From Pseudomonas farris (GTDB taxonomy: Bacteria > Pseudomonadota > Gammaproteobacteria > Pseudomonadales > Pseudomonadaceae), in assembly GCF_019145235.1 (NCBI RefSeq), contig NZ_JAHSTV010000017.1, forward strand, positions 1 to 64,000: a stretch of 64,000 nt of DNA. The letters are read 5' to 3'. The notes beneath the pieces were generated by a model, which made no database searches, had not been told where the DNA came from, and worked only from the letters and a program-made list of their open reading frames with translations. A program made the translations under genes and the position numbers. Below are positions 26,607 to 35,873 of this stretch, piece after piece (position 1 is the stretch's first letter; every line of letters begins with the position of its first letter).

Positions 26607-29600
26607 GACCCGTACAGGCTGGCGCCGTTGGTTGTTGCAATTGTTCTGCGGCGCGGCGTTGAGTCTTTATCTGGCAGCGCCGACTTACGCCTTCACGCCC
26701 TCGGATTCGCCGCTGTTGAACGCCGCCGCCGTGGCGCCCAATGTAATGCTGTTACTCGACGACTCGAAGAGTATGAACAGCATTATCTGGGCGGCAGGCT
26801 TCGACCCGACGGTCGCGCGCACCCCGGTGACTATTTGCCTCTCCAATGGTTCGTGCAAGAAAGGCCGCGAGCTTGACATGACCGATACCAATATTGCTTT
26901 GTCGAGTTTGACTCGAGGAACATGTTCGAAGGATTGGTACGGTTTTTATAACAACAGCTCTACCGGTCTGGAGTCGCTTTGCCTCAAGCTTCCCGATCCG
27001 GTGGGGAGCGAGGACACGCTATATACGGCGAATTACCTGTCCTATCTGATAAGCCTGGCGAACAATGCCGACCGGGATTTCACCGATGGCTCGATCCCCA
27101 ATGATTACCGGATGAATGTAGCGCGCGATGTTTCCAAGGCGTTGGTGGCCGGCAACCGCTCGCTGCGCATCGGCCTCGCGACGTTCAACCTGGCGGTCGG
27201 CAACCATAAGAATGACGGCGGTTACATCGTCCGTTCGGTCAGTGATTTGTCGGCAGTCAGCGGCACCGTGACCCAGGCTCAGGCCGATACCAACTACAAC
27301 GCATTGATCGCCGGAATCGACGAACTGAGCGCGGAGGCCAATACGCCCCTGGCGGAAGCCTATTACGAGATCACCCGCTATTTCCGTGGCATGGCGCCGT
27401 ACAACAACTCGACGCCCACCACCTACACCAGTCCGATTCAGTATCGCTGCCAGAGAAATTACGGCGTGGTAATCACCGGTGGTCTGCCGACCTACGACCG
27501 AACCTTTCCGACCGACGATCCGGGTGGCAGCGCGTTACCGAACTGGGACGGTATCAGCAGTAACGATGGCGCCAACCGCTTCGGCGACAATGAGGGCGAT
27601 ACCCTGTTCCTGGATGACATCGCCAAGTTCGCCTTCGACATCGACATGCGCTCCACGGGGACCGATGCTACGGGCAAAAGCTGGGATGCCCTGGATTTTT
27701 CCCGGCAGAACATGAATACCTATACCGTGGGTTTCACCGCGGCAAACCAGATGCTGGCGGACGCCGCGACCTACGGACAGGGAAGGTACTACCAGGCGAC
27801 TGATGGCACGGGACTGAACAGCGCACTTTCTTCGGCTTTGAGCGACATCACCTCCAAGGCAGGATCAGGTGGCAGCGGCGTTGCCAGCGGTACGACCCTG
27901 ACCAGCAACTCAGCCTACTTCCAGACCACCTACGACCCCAAGGACTGGCGGGGCACTATCAAGTCCTTTGGCTTCACATCGGCGGGCGCGGTGAACACGG
28001 CGGCGGTGCTGTGGACGACCGATACCACCATCGTGCCCGGTGCTACCGCGCCGACCTACCAGTCCTGGAATACCCTGACCAACGCCGCTGTCACTCTGGC
28101 CTACAGCAACTTCTCCCCGGTCCAGCAGGATTCTCTCAACCAGGGGCTGCCCGTCGGCATCACCGGTAGCGATCTAGTGGAGTGGAGCAAGGGCACCAAT
28201 AAAACCGGCTTGAAAACGCGCAGTGTATTGCTCGGCGATATCATCAATTCGCCTCTCGTGCTGGCCGCGCCCACGGACAAAACCGCGTCCGATCTGGTGG
28301 GTGACACCACCTACAGCACCTACCTCGCCACCAAAGCCGCCAACATGAACTCCAGCTTGGTGGTGAACGCCAACGACGGTTTTGTAAACGTCATCAACTC
28401 GACCAACGGTGTCAGACGCTACGGCTATATGCCCTCCAGTGTGCTGCCATCATTGCGCTACGTCGCTGACCTCACTTACATCAACGGTGTAAGCCACAAG
28501 TTTTTGGTCGACGGTCAGGTCGGTGTGTTCGATGCTCAACTCGATAGCGCCTGGAAAACCCTGGCGATTGGTGGAACAGGGGCGGGCGGCAAAACCTTCT
28601 ATGCGCTGCAGCTGTTCGACGCATCGGCCGGTAACGTGACCAGGGCGTTGTGGGAAATCAGTGCACCAGCCACGGCTGATGCGGCGAACGTTTTCAATGA
28701 TCTGGGTTATGCCTATGCGCGCCCCGAAGTGGCACGCTTGGCCGATGGTCGCTGGGCGGCGTTCATTTCCAACGGTTATGGCAGTCACTCCGGAGTGGCA
28801 GCGCTGTATGTGGTGGATATCCGCGACGGCTCACTGATCAAGACGATCGTGGTCGACAGTACAGACACCACCAACGGCTTGTCGTCGGTGAAGCTCAGGG
28901 TCAACTCGCAGAACGTGGTGCAGGCCGCCTATGGGGGCGACTTGAAGGGGCGGTTGTGGAAGTTCGATTTGAGTGGCACCACCACAGACACCTGGGGGGT
29001 GGCGTTTTCAGGCAAGCCGTTGTTCACCACGGCGGGAGGGGCGACCCAACCGATCACTGTGCAGCCACTGCTTGCCGATCACGCATTGGGCGGTAAGCAA
29101 GTGTTGTTCGGTACCGGCAAATTAAATGAGGCCGCCGACAAGACCAACAAGGATCTCCAAGCGTTCTACGCAGTATGGGATGCAGAAGGAGGCTCGGGTC
29201 AAATCACGGTGTCCAGCTTGCAGGCGCAGGCGGTGACCGGCGTTTTTTCGGGCAGCTCCGGGCAATTCATCACCACCAGCCAGAACGAAGTGACCTACCC
29301 GGCAAAGAAAGGCTGGTACTTGCCGTTGGTGTACAACAACGTGCTGACGGGAGAGCGAGTGATCAATCAGGCCACTCTGGTATCGGGGCGAATCGTGTTT
29401 ACCACGGCCAGTATGGATACCACGGACCCCTGTGCCGGCTTCGGCAGCGGCAAACTGATCGAACTCGATGCGTTCAGCGGTAAGATGCTCAATTACGCGG
29501 TGCTCGACACCAATGCCGACGGGACGGTCGACAGCACTGACACAATTTCCAGTGGGGTGATCTTCACTGGCGGCATCCCGACCCTGAACGCGGTCGTCAA

Positions 29601-29709
29601 CGACGCCTCCCGCAAGATTGTGAACGACTCCGGTGGCGGCATCAGCACACTGGTGGAAAAATCCGGTGGCGGCAGCGGCCGTCGCATCATGTGGCGACAA
29701 ATACAGTAA
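26593..29709 (+). CDS. pilY1: Type IV pilus tip protein PilY1
   Basis: This 1038-residue exported protein has a signal peptide over about residues 1-33 (ends PTYA). The N-terminal part holds a von Willebrand-A-like segment with LLLDDSKSM (DxSxS metal site). The C-terminal part is the PilY1 beta-propeller, with an EF-hand-like calcium loop at residues 972-980 (DTNADGTVD). It caps the pilus with the minor pilins and acts in adhesion, retraction control and surface sensing in P. aeruginosa. No pilY2-like gene follows; pilE begins 14 bases later. Confidence 0.95.
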   Translation: MRSTETRTGWRRWLLQLFCGAALSLYLAAPTYAFTPSDSPLLNAAAVAPNVMLLLDDSKSMNSIIWAAGFDPTVARTPVTICLSNGSCKKGRELDMTDTNIALSSLTRGTCSKDWYGFYNNSSTGLESLCLKLPDPVGSEDTLYTANYLSYLISLANNADRDFTDGSIPNDYRMNVARDVSKALVAGNRSLRIGLATFNLAVGNHKNDGGYIVRSVSDLSAVSGTVTQAQADTNYNALIAGIDELSAEANTPLAEAYYEITRYFRGMAPYNNSTPTTYTSPIQYRCQRNYGVVITGGLPTYDRTFPTDDPGGSALPNWDGISSNDGANRFGDNEGDTLFLDDIAKFAFDIDMRSTGTDATGKSWDALDFSRQNMNTYTVGFTAANQMLADAATYGQGRYYQATDGTGLNSALSSALSDITSKAGSGGSGVASGTTLTSNSAYFQTTYDPKDWRGTIKSFGFTSAGAVNTAAVLWTTDTTIVPGATAPTYQSWNTLTNAAVTLAYSNFSPVQQDSLNQGLPVGITGSDLVEWSKGTNKTGLKTRSVLLGDIINSPLVLAAPTDKTASDLVGDTTYSTYLATKAANMNSSLVVNANDGFVNVINSTNGVRRYGYMPSSVLPSLRYVADLTYINGVSHKFLVDGQVGVFDAQLDSAWKTLAIGGTGAGGKTFYALQLFDASAGNVTRALWEISAPATADAANVFNDLGYAYARPEVARLADGRWAAFISNGYGSHSGVAALYVVDIRDGSLIKTIVVDSTDTTNGLSSVKLRVNSQNVVQAAYGGDLKGRLWKFDLSGTTTDTWGVAFSGKPLFTTAGGATQPITVQPLLADHALGGKQVLFGTGKLNEAADKTNKDLQAFYAVWDAEGGSGQITVSSLQAQAVTGVFSGSSGQFITTSQNEVTYPAKKGWYLPLVYNNVLTGERVINQATLVSGRIVFTTASMDTTDPCAGFGSGKLIELDAFSGKMLNYAVLDTNADGTVDSTDTISSGVIFTGGIPTLNAVVNDASRKIVNDSGGGISTLVEKSGGGSGRRIMWRQIQ

Positions 29710-29723
29710 GTGAGAGTTGAGGC

Positions 29724-30125
29724 ATGCGCAGATCCAACCGAGGTTTTACCCTGATCGAAATCATGATCGTGATTGCGATCATCGGGATCGTCATCACTAT
29801 CGGCTATCCGAGCCTCACCGAGTATGTAAAAAAGGGGCGCCGTACTGAAGTGGCCGGGCTGCTTTCCGAGCAGGCACAGATCCTTGAGCGCTTCTATTCG
29901 AAGAATAATGTCTACACCAATGCCACCGGTCTGAGCGCCGGCAATGATTTCTATACCATCACCCCGACCCTGACCGATCAGACCTTCCTGCTGACGGCAA
30001 CACGCAAGGCCGGATCGAGCATGGCGAGCGACAAGTGTGGTGACTTCACGCTCACCAACACGGGCGTCAGAAGCATGGTCAATGCGACGGCCGGCCAGAC
30101 CACCAAGAGTTGCTGGGGTCGCTGA
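29724..30125 (+). CDS. pilE: Type IV minor pilin PilE
   Basis: This 133-residue prepilin has leader MRRSNRG and mature FTLIEIMIVIAIIGIVITIGYPSL. The C-terminal DKCGDFTLTNTG ... TTKSCWGR forms the typical disulfide loop. It is the last gene of the fimU-pilE operon. Confidence 0.93.
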   Translation: MRRSNRGFTLIEIMIVIAIIGIVITIGYPSLTEYVKKGRRTEVAGLLSEQAQILERFYSKNNVYTNATGLSAGNDFYTITPTLTDQTFLLTATRKAGSSMASDKCGDFTLTNTGVRSMVNATAGQTTKSCWGR

Positions 30126-30181
30126 GTTTATTTTTCGGGCGCCCTTTACGCCCTCTGTCTATTGAACGGTTGGATCAGAAC

Positions 30182-31282
30182 ATGAGCAGGCAACAGCAAG
30201 TGGTGATTGTCGGCGGCGGGGTGATTGGCCTGCTGACGGCGTTCAATCTCGCGTCCGAAGTGCAGAGCGTCGTGCTGCTGGACCGCTCGAATGTCGGTCA
30301 GGAGTCGTCCTGGGCCGGTGGCGGGATCGTCTCGCCCCTCTACCCGTGGCGTTACAGCCCGGCGGTCACTGCGTTGGCTCATTGGTCCCAGGATTTTTAT
30401 CCACAGCTGGCGGAGCATTTGTTTGCCACCACTGGTGTCGATCCTGAAGTGCACACCACCGGATTGTACTGGCTGGACCTGGATGACGAAGCCGAAGCGC
30501 TCGCCTGGGCCACACGGGAAAACCGCCCGCTGCGGGCTGTGGATATCTCTGCGGCACACGATGCGGTGCCGGTATTGGGCGCCGGTTTTTCGCGGGCGAT
30601 CTACATGGCCGATGTGGCCAATGTGCGTAATCCACGGCTGGTGAAATCCCTCAAGGCAGCCTTGCTGGCGCTGCCGAATGTGACGATTCATGAGCAGTGC
30701 GAGGTCAGCGGGTTTATCCGTGAAGGCGCTGCGGTGGTCGGGGTTCAGACTTCGATGGGGGCCATTGCGGGTGATCAGGTGGTTTTGACGGCCGGAGCCT
30801 GGAGCGGTGACTTGCTGAAAAGCCTGGGCCTGGAGTTGCCGGTCGAGCCGGTCAAAGGCCAGATGATTCTCTACAAGTGCGCGGCGGACTTCCTTCCAAG
30901 CATGGTCCTGGCCAAGGGGCGTTATGCCATTCCGCGGCGCGACGGGCACATTCTGATCGGCAGTACGCTGGAGCATGAAGGCTTCGACAAGACGCCGACC
31001 GACACCGCACTGGAAAGCCTGAAGGCCTCGGCGGTGGAGTTGATTCCGGCGCTGGCGGATGCCGAGGTGGTGGGGCATTGGGCCGGGTTGCGGCCGGGGT
31101 CACCGGAAGGGATTCCCTATATTGGCCGGGTGCCGGGTTTTGACGGGCTCTGGCTCAACTGCGGGCACTACCGTAATGGACTGGTGCTGGCGCCGGCGTC
31201 GTGTCAGTTGTTTGCGGATGTGATGCTGGGTAGGGCGCCGATTATCGATCCTGCGCCGTATGCACCAGTCGGACGAATCTGA
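30182..31282 (+). CDS. thiO: Glycine oxidase ThiO
   Basis: This 366-residue FAD-dependent amine oxidase has the dinucleotide fold VVIVGGGVIGLLTAFNLA at the N terminus and the later GSTLEHEGFDKTPT and GLRPGSPEGIPYIGR typical of ThiO. It oxidises glycine to iminoglycine for thiazole (thiamine) synthesis. The start at 30182 gives the usual length. It is convergent with pilR. A class B repeat separates the two genes. Confidence 0.92.
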   Translation: MSRQQQVVIVGGGVIGLLTAFNLASEVQSVVLLDRSNVGQESSWAGGGIVSPLYPWRYSPAVTALAHWSQDFYPQLAEHLFATTGVDPEVHTTGLYWLDLDDEAEALAWATRENRPLRAVDISAAHDAVPVLGAGFSRAIYMADVANVRNPRLVKSLKAALLALPNVTIHEQCEVSGFIREGAAVVGVQTSMGAIAGDQVVLTAGAWSGDLLKSLGLELPVEPVKGQMILYKCAADFLPSMVLAKGRYAIPRRDGHILIGSTLEHEGFDKTPTDTALESLKASAVELIPALADAEVVGHWAGLRPGSPEGIPYIGRVPGFDGLWLNCGHYRNGLVLAPASCQLFADVMLGRAPIIDPAPYAPVGRI

Positions 31283-31291
31283 CAGAAGATC

Positions 31292-31400
31292 AAAAGATCG
31301 CAGCCTTCGGCAGCTCCTACATTGAATTATGTTTGACCGCGATATCGATATGGCGGCGAACACCGAATCTGTAGGAGCTGCCGAAGGCTTGCGATCTTTT
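31292..31400. repeat. Inverted repeat pair, class B
   Basis: The arms AAAAGATCGCAGCCTTCGGC...CTCCTAC and GTAGGAGCTGCCGAAGGC...CTTTT match the 10510 copy, but the spacer is longer (about 50 bases) and the right arm has one extra T. It lies between the convergent thiO and pilR stops. Confidence 0.85.
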
Positions 31401-31406
31401 AACGGT

Positions 31407-32747
31407 TCAATCCAACCCCAATTTCTTGAGCCTGTAACGCATCGACCGAAACGACAGATTCAACCGCTGAGCCGCTGCCGTGCGGTTCCAGCGGGTTTCT
31501 TCCAGGGCCTGGAGGATGAGTTTGCGTTCGACGTTTTCCAGATAGGCCTCCAGGTTGTCGATCTGCGTCAGGTCCGGCACGTCGCCGTCCGGGTTGCAGT
31601 TGCCTTCGGCCAGCCGCAGGTCGCTGGCTTCGATTTGTTTGTTCTCGCACAAGGTGTGCGCCCGCTCAAGCATGTTCTCCAATTCCCGCACGTTTCCTGG
31701 AAAACGATAGCTTTTCAGTGCGTCGAGGGCTTGCGGGTGGAGTTTTGCAGCGGGTTGGCCAGTGCCGGTCGCCAGCCGCTTGAGCATATTGTTGGCCAGA
31801 AGCTCAATGTCGTCGCGGCGTTCGCGCAAGGGCGGCACCCGCAGCTCGATCACGTTCAGACGGTAGTACAAGTCCTGGCGAAAGCGTTCGGCGGCGACTT
31901 CGGTATCGAGGTCTTTGTGGGTGGCGCAGAGTATGCGCACATCGACCACGGTTTCCTGCTGCCCACCGATGCTGCGCACGGCTTTCTCTTGAATGGCCCG
32001 CAATAGTTTGACCTGCATCGCCAGCGGCAGGTCTGCCACCTCATCGAGGAACAAAGTGCCGCCCTGTGCGGCCTGGAACAGCCCGGGTTTGTCTTCGATG
32101 GCGCCGCTGAAGCTGCCTTTGCGATGGCCGAAAAATTCGCTTTCCATCAATTCCGACGGGATAGCCCCGCAGTTCACCGGCACGAACGGTCGGTTGGCGC
32201 GTGGGCCTTGATCGTGGATCAGTCGGGCGACCAACTCTTTGCCGCTGCCAGACTCGCCGCTGATGTACACCGGGGCCTGACTGCGGGCTAGTTTGTCGAT
32301 TTGTTTGCGCAGGCTGCGCATGGGCAGTGAGTCACCCAGCAGTCGACGGTCGATGGCACTGCTGGCGCCGCCTGGCGCAGGCAAACTCAGCGCGCTGGTG
32401 ACCAGTTCGCGCAGGCGGGTGAGGTCGACCGGTTTGGTCAGAAAATCGAAGGCTCCAGCCTTGAGGGCGTTGATTGCCGTCTCCAGGCTGCCATAGGCCG
32501 TGATCATCGCTACCGGCACTTGCGCATAGCGCTGCTGGATGTGCTGCACCAGCGCCAGACCGGTGCCGTCGGGCAGGCGCATGTCGGTCAGGCACAGGTC
32601 GAATGTCTCCCGTGCCAGCATTGCTTGCGCTTCTGCGAGATTGCGGGCGCTGAAGGTGTCGAGTTTCATCCGCCCCAGGGTTATTTCCAGGAGTTCGCGA
32701 ATATCCGGCTCGTCGTCGACGATCAGGATTTTTTGCCGTGGGCTCAT
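31407..32747 (-). CDS. pilR: Sigma54-dependent response regulator PilR
   Basis: This 446-residue protein has a receiver domain with phosphoacceptor Asp55 (LTDMRLPDG), an AAA+ domain with Walker A GESGSGKE (164-171), and a C-terminal Fis-type helix-turn-helix (WNRTAAAQRLNLSFRSMRYR). The sigma54 contact loop reads GSFSGA (211-216) instead of the usual GAFTGA. It activates pilA with RpoN. Its gene starts two bases after the pilS stop. Confidence 0.95.
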   Translation of the reverse strand: MSPRQKILIVDDEPDIRELLEITLGRMKLDTFSARNLAEAQAMLARETFDLCLTDMRLPDGTGLALVQHIQQRYAQVPVAMITAYGSLETAINALKAGAFDFLTKPVDLTRLRELVTSALSLPAPGGASSAIDRRLLGDSLPMRSLRKQIDKLARSQAPVYISGESGSGKELVARLIHDQGPRANRPFVPVNCGAIPSELMESEFFGHRKGSFSGAIEDKPGLFQAAQGGTLFLDEVADLPLAMQVKLLRAIQEKAVRSIGGQQETVVDVRILCATHKDLDTEVAAERFRQDLYYRLNVIELRVPPLRERRDDIELLANNMLKRLATGTGQPAAKLHPQALDALKSYRFPGNVRELENMLERAHTLCENKQIEASDLRLAEGNCNPDGDVPDLTQIDNLEAYLENVERKLILQALEETRWNRTAAAQRLNLSFRSMRYRLKKLGLD

Positions 32748-32749
32748 GT

Positions 32750-34360
32750 TCAACTTTGTTTCCGTCCGTGAGCAAAAGTGATGCGAAAGCAGCCGCCGCC
32801 TTGGCGTGGTTTGAAGTCTAGGCGGGCCTGATTGCTTTCGCACAGCTCACGGGACAGATAAAGCCCCAGGCCAGTACCCTGGCTGCTGGTGGTGAAGAAC
32901 GGTTCGAACAAGTGCGAGCGCTGCTCCGGCGCCACGCCGGGGCCATCGTCCAGGACTTCAAGGGTCGGCAACTGGCTCTCCGGGTCGAGGTGCAACTCAA
33001 GCCAGGCTTGAGCCTGAGCGTGCTTCAGTGCGCTATGGCGCCAGGCGTTGCGCAGCAGATTGTCGAGAATCTGGGTCAGCTGATTCGGGTCCATCAGGGT
33101 TTTGAAGTTTCCCGAACCGATGCGCAGGTGAATTTGCTGACGTTCGGTCGCCCCTTCGCGGGTTTCAGCGACAAAATGCTCCAGCCACGGCCGTAGATCC
33201 AGCCGTTGCGGTACGGTTTGCTGGCGACGAGACAGTTGCAGGACGTTTTCGATTACCCGATTCATTCGCTGAGAGTGGTCTTGAATAATCTGTGTCAGAC
33301 GCCGATCCGCGCCGTTCAGTTCCTCGGATTCCTGCAGTAACTGCGCGGCATGACTAATGGCACCCAGTGGATTGCGGATCTCATGGGCAATACCGGCGGT
33401 CAGGCGACCGAGGGCGGCGAGTTTAAGTTGCTGGGCCTGTTGGGCGATTTGGGCGAGGTCTTCGAGAAAAACCAGCGTCTGGTGGTGCGGGCTTTGGTCC
33501 AGGGCAATAAAGCTCGGTTGGAGCTCCAGCCCATTGCTGGCGATTTTCAGGCTTTGTGGGCGCAAAGTCGGATTGTTGAACCACAGTTGGAGCCGCTCGA
33601 CCAACGGCATCGAGTAGTCGTCAATCAACTGGCCATCGAGTTTTTCCTGCCCCAGCAAGGTCAAGGCGCTGTGATTGGCCAGTTGCACATGCCGTTGGTC
33701 GTCCAGCACCAGAATGCCCGTGCGCATGCGTTGCAGGATCAGTGCGTTGAGGGCTTCGAGGCTGAGCACTTCGCTGGCCCGCTGCTCGGCCAGGGTTTCG
33801 CTGACTTCCAGTCTTCGGATCAAGCCTTGCACCAGCAATGCTGCGGCAAAACACAGGGCCCCAAGAGTGCCAATTTGCAGGTAATCGTTGGGGCTGGTGG
33901 GATGGCTGAAGCTCAGAAGGAAGCTCAAGCCCACGATGCCGAGGGCGCCAACTGCCGCAATCAACAGGCCGATGCGCCCGCGCAGCAGGGTGTTGCTGAT
34001 GACCACCGACACGATCAACAGGTTGCCGATGGCGCTGGGCATGCCGCCAGCGGCATAGAACAGGCCGCATAGCAGCAGCACATCGACCAGCGCCAGGCTG
34101 AACAACTGCGCCGGGCGCCGGGTGTTCCCCTGAAAGACCACCAGCAGGATATTCAGCACCAGGTACAACCAGCTGCCGTTACGCAGCAAGTCATCATTGG
34201 CGAACGTCAGCAACTGGTTGTCCATGTTGCTGGAGATCAACAGCACCAAGGTGATGCCGATGCTTAAACGGTAGAGGTGATAGAGGCGCAGCAGTCGCTG
34301 GGCCTGTTTGTTGCCGGGACTGGACGTCTCAGCGATCACTGGAACCCGGGCCTTGCTCAA
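32750..34360 (-). CDS. pilS: Sensor histidine kinase PilS
   Basis: This 536-residue protein has six N-terminal membrane helices (about residues 30-190), a PAS region, the H-box GIAHEIRNPLGAISHA and the ATPase motifs ILDNLLRNAWRHS, DDGPGVAPE and GTGLGLYLSREL. PilS senses pilin levels in the membrane and phosphorylates PilR. The only upstream start before the first helix that I see is TTG at 34360, which overlaps the preceding small gene by 32 bases; the start is therefore tentative. Confidence 0.93.
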   Translation of the reverse strand: MSKARVPVIAETSSPGNKQAQRLLRLYHLYRLSIGITLVLLISSNMDNQLLTFANDDLLRNGSWLYLVLNILLVVFQGNTRRPAQLFSLALVDVLLLCGLFYAAGGMPSAIGNLLIVSVVISNTLLRGRIGLLIAAVGALGIVGLSFLLSFSHPTSPNDYLQIGTLGALCFAAALLVQGLIRRLEVSETLAEQRASEVLSLEALNALILQRMRTGILVLDDQRHVQLANHSALTLLGQEKLDGQLIDDYSMPLVERLQLWFNNPTLRPQSLKIASNGLELQPSFIALDQSPHHQTLVFLEDLAQIAQQAQQLKLAALGRLTAGIAHEIRNPLGAISHAAQLLQESEELNGADRRLTQIIQDHSQRMNRVIENVLQLSRRQQTVPQRLDLRPWLEHFVAETREGATERQQIHLRIGSGNFKTLMDPNQLTQILDNLLRNAWRHSALKHAQAQAWLELHLDPESQLPTLEVLDDGPGVAPEQRSHLFEPFFTTSSQGTGLGLYLSRELCESNQARLDFKPRQGGGCFRITFAHGRKQS

Positions 34361-34562
34361 GGTGAGCCTGGCTGCAATACCACTGTTGTTGAAGGCTCAG
34401 CGCGCGGTCGCGGGGCAGGTGTACACCGCAATGAGCACAGCGGACCATGGGTGGAGCATCTTGCTCGCGCGGCGTGTTGGTGCCCGAAGCCGGGCCCTTG
34501 AACTTGCGCCAGAACCATATCGCAGCGGCAATCAGGGCGATCCAGAACAATAAACGAAGCAT
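34329..34562 (-). CDS. PP0621 family small membrane-anchored zinc-ribbon protein
   Basis: This 77-residue protein has one N-terminal membrane helix (MLRLLFWIALIAAAIWFWRKF) followed by a Cys motif pair CAHC and a later C in QQWYCSQAH. The layout matches the PP0621-like family. Cytoplasmic metal binding is inferred from CxxC plus Cys/His. Its 3' end overlaps the proposed pilS start by 32 bases, so the two are likely co-transcribed. Confidence 0.85.
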   Translation of the reverse strand: MLRLLFWIALIAAAIWFWRKFKGPASGTNTPREQDAPPMVRCAHCGVHLPRDRALSLQQQWYCSQAHLEQGPGSSDR

Positions 34563-34653
34563 GGTGAGCTGCTTTTTGAGTAGTGAATTGGCAGTTTAGC
34601 CAAGGACGGGTCAGGCGCACAGCGCAATACGCTCACCCCTGAAATCCGGTAAT

Positions 34654-34679
34654 AAAAAAGGCGCCTCGAAAGGCGCCTT
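34654..34679 (-). terminator. Terminator after bamD
   Basis: On the minus strand AAGGCGCC and GGCGCCTT pair around a six-base loop and are followed by TTTTATT, just after the bamD stop. Confidence 0.88.
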
Positions 34680-34699
34680 CTCGGCACAACACCCCAGCG

Positions 34700-35722
34700 T
34701 CAGTCGAACACGCCGAAGGTCATGTAGCTGAACCACGAGCGGTCGGTGTTGTTGGCTTCGGACTCGTGCTGCTCTTCTTCGATCACATCGCCATTTTCAT
34801 CTTTAGGCTTGAGCTCGTTCGGAATCGAGTCCTTGGCATCCTGGAACTGCCTCTGTACGTCCTGGTTGGCGCGGGTTTCACCCGGCGGCAGCGGCGGACG
34901 GGATTCGATCAGGCCCAAGGTGGCCTTGCTCAGCCACGAACGGTTGTCGGCTTCGTCCTTCGAAGGCACGAACTGACCGTCCACCAGGCTTGGGTGGTTC
35001 GGGTAGTTGAGCTTCAGGGTTTCGAGGGTGGTCGCGGCCAGTTCGTCCAGGTGCAGACGCTGGTAGGCTTCAGTCATCACCGCCAGGCCGTCACCGACCG
35101 AAGGGGTTTCCTGGAAGTTTTCCACCACGTAACGACCACGGTTCGCGGCGGCGACATAGGCCTGACGAGTCAGGTAATAGTCGGCAACGTGAATCTCGTA
35201 GGAAGCCAGCAGGTTGCGCAGGTAGATCATGCGCTGCTTGGCATCCGGTGAGTAGCGGCTGTTCGGGAAGCGGCTGGTCAGCTGCGCGAACTCGTTGTAG
35301 GAGTCGCGAGCGGCGCCCGGGTCACGCTTGGTCATGTCCAGCGGCAAGAAGCGCGCCAGCAGGCCGACGTCCTGGTCGAAAGAGGTCAGGCCCTTGAGGT
35401 AGTAGGCGTAATCCACGTTCGGGTGCTGCGGGTGCAGACGAATGAAACGCTCGGCGGCGGACTTCGCAGCCTCAGGCTCGGCATTCTTGTAGTTGGCGTA
35501 GATGAGCTCGAGTTGAGCCTGATCGGCGTAGCGACCGAACGGATAACGCGACTCCAGGGCCTTCAGCTTGGCTGTGGCGCTGGTGTAACTATTATTGTCC
35601 AGGTCGGTCTGCGCCTGCTGGTACAGCTCGACTTCGCTCAGGTTTTCGTCTACGACTTCCTTCGATGAGCAAGCAGCGGTCAATGCGAGGATGGCGATCA
35701 GCAGCAGGTGTTTCACTTGCAT
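34700..35722 (-). CDS. bamD: Outer membrane assembly lipoprotein BamD
   Basis: This 340-residue lipoprotein has signal peptide MQVKHLLLIAILALTAAC with the lipidated Cys18. TPR repeats follow (YQQAQTDLDNNSYTSA, YPFGRYADQAQLELIYANY, HPNVDYAYYLKGL). It is an essential BAM complex component on the periplasmic face of the outer membrane. The C-terminal tail is longer and more acidic than in E. coli (GDVIEEEQHESEANN), as in pseudomonads. It is divergent from rluD. Confidence 0.96.
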   Translation of the reverse strand: MQVKHLLLIAILALTAACSSKEVVDENLSEVELYQQAQTDLDNNSYTSATAKLKALESRYPFGRYADQAQLELIYANYKNAEPEAAKSAAERFIRLHPQHPNVDYAYYLKGLTSFDQDVGLLARFLPLDMTKRDPGAARDSYNEFAQLTSRFPNSRYSPDAKQRMIYLRNLLASYEIHVADYYLTRQAYVAAANRGRYVVENFQETPSVGDGLAVMTEAYQRLHLDELAATTLETLKLNYPNHPSLVDGQFVPSKDEADNRSWLSKATLGLIESRPPLPPGETRANQDVQRQFQDAKDSIPNELKPKDENGDVIEEEQHESEANNTDRSWFSYMTFGVFD

Positions 35723-35873
35723 GGCGGCTTGCGTCCCTATGACGGCCGCTGTCTTGGGCGGGGCCGTCCTGTTATGATGAGCGCCCCGTTGAAAAGCCTC
35801 GGGGCAAAAGACGCCGTATTTAACCACAAGCGCGCAGCCGAAACCAAAGGCTGTGCCGACGCCTAGTCTGAGC

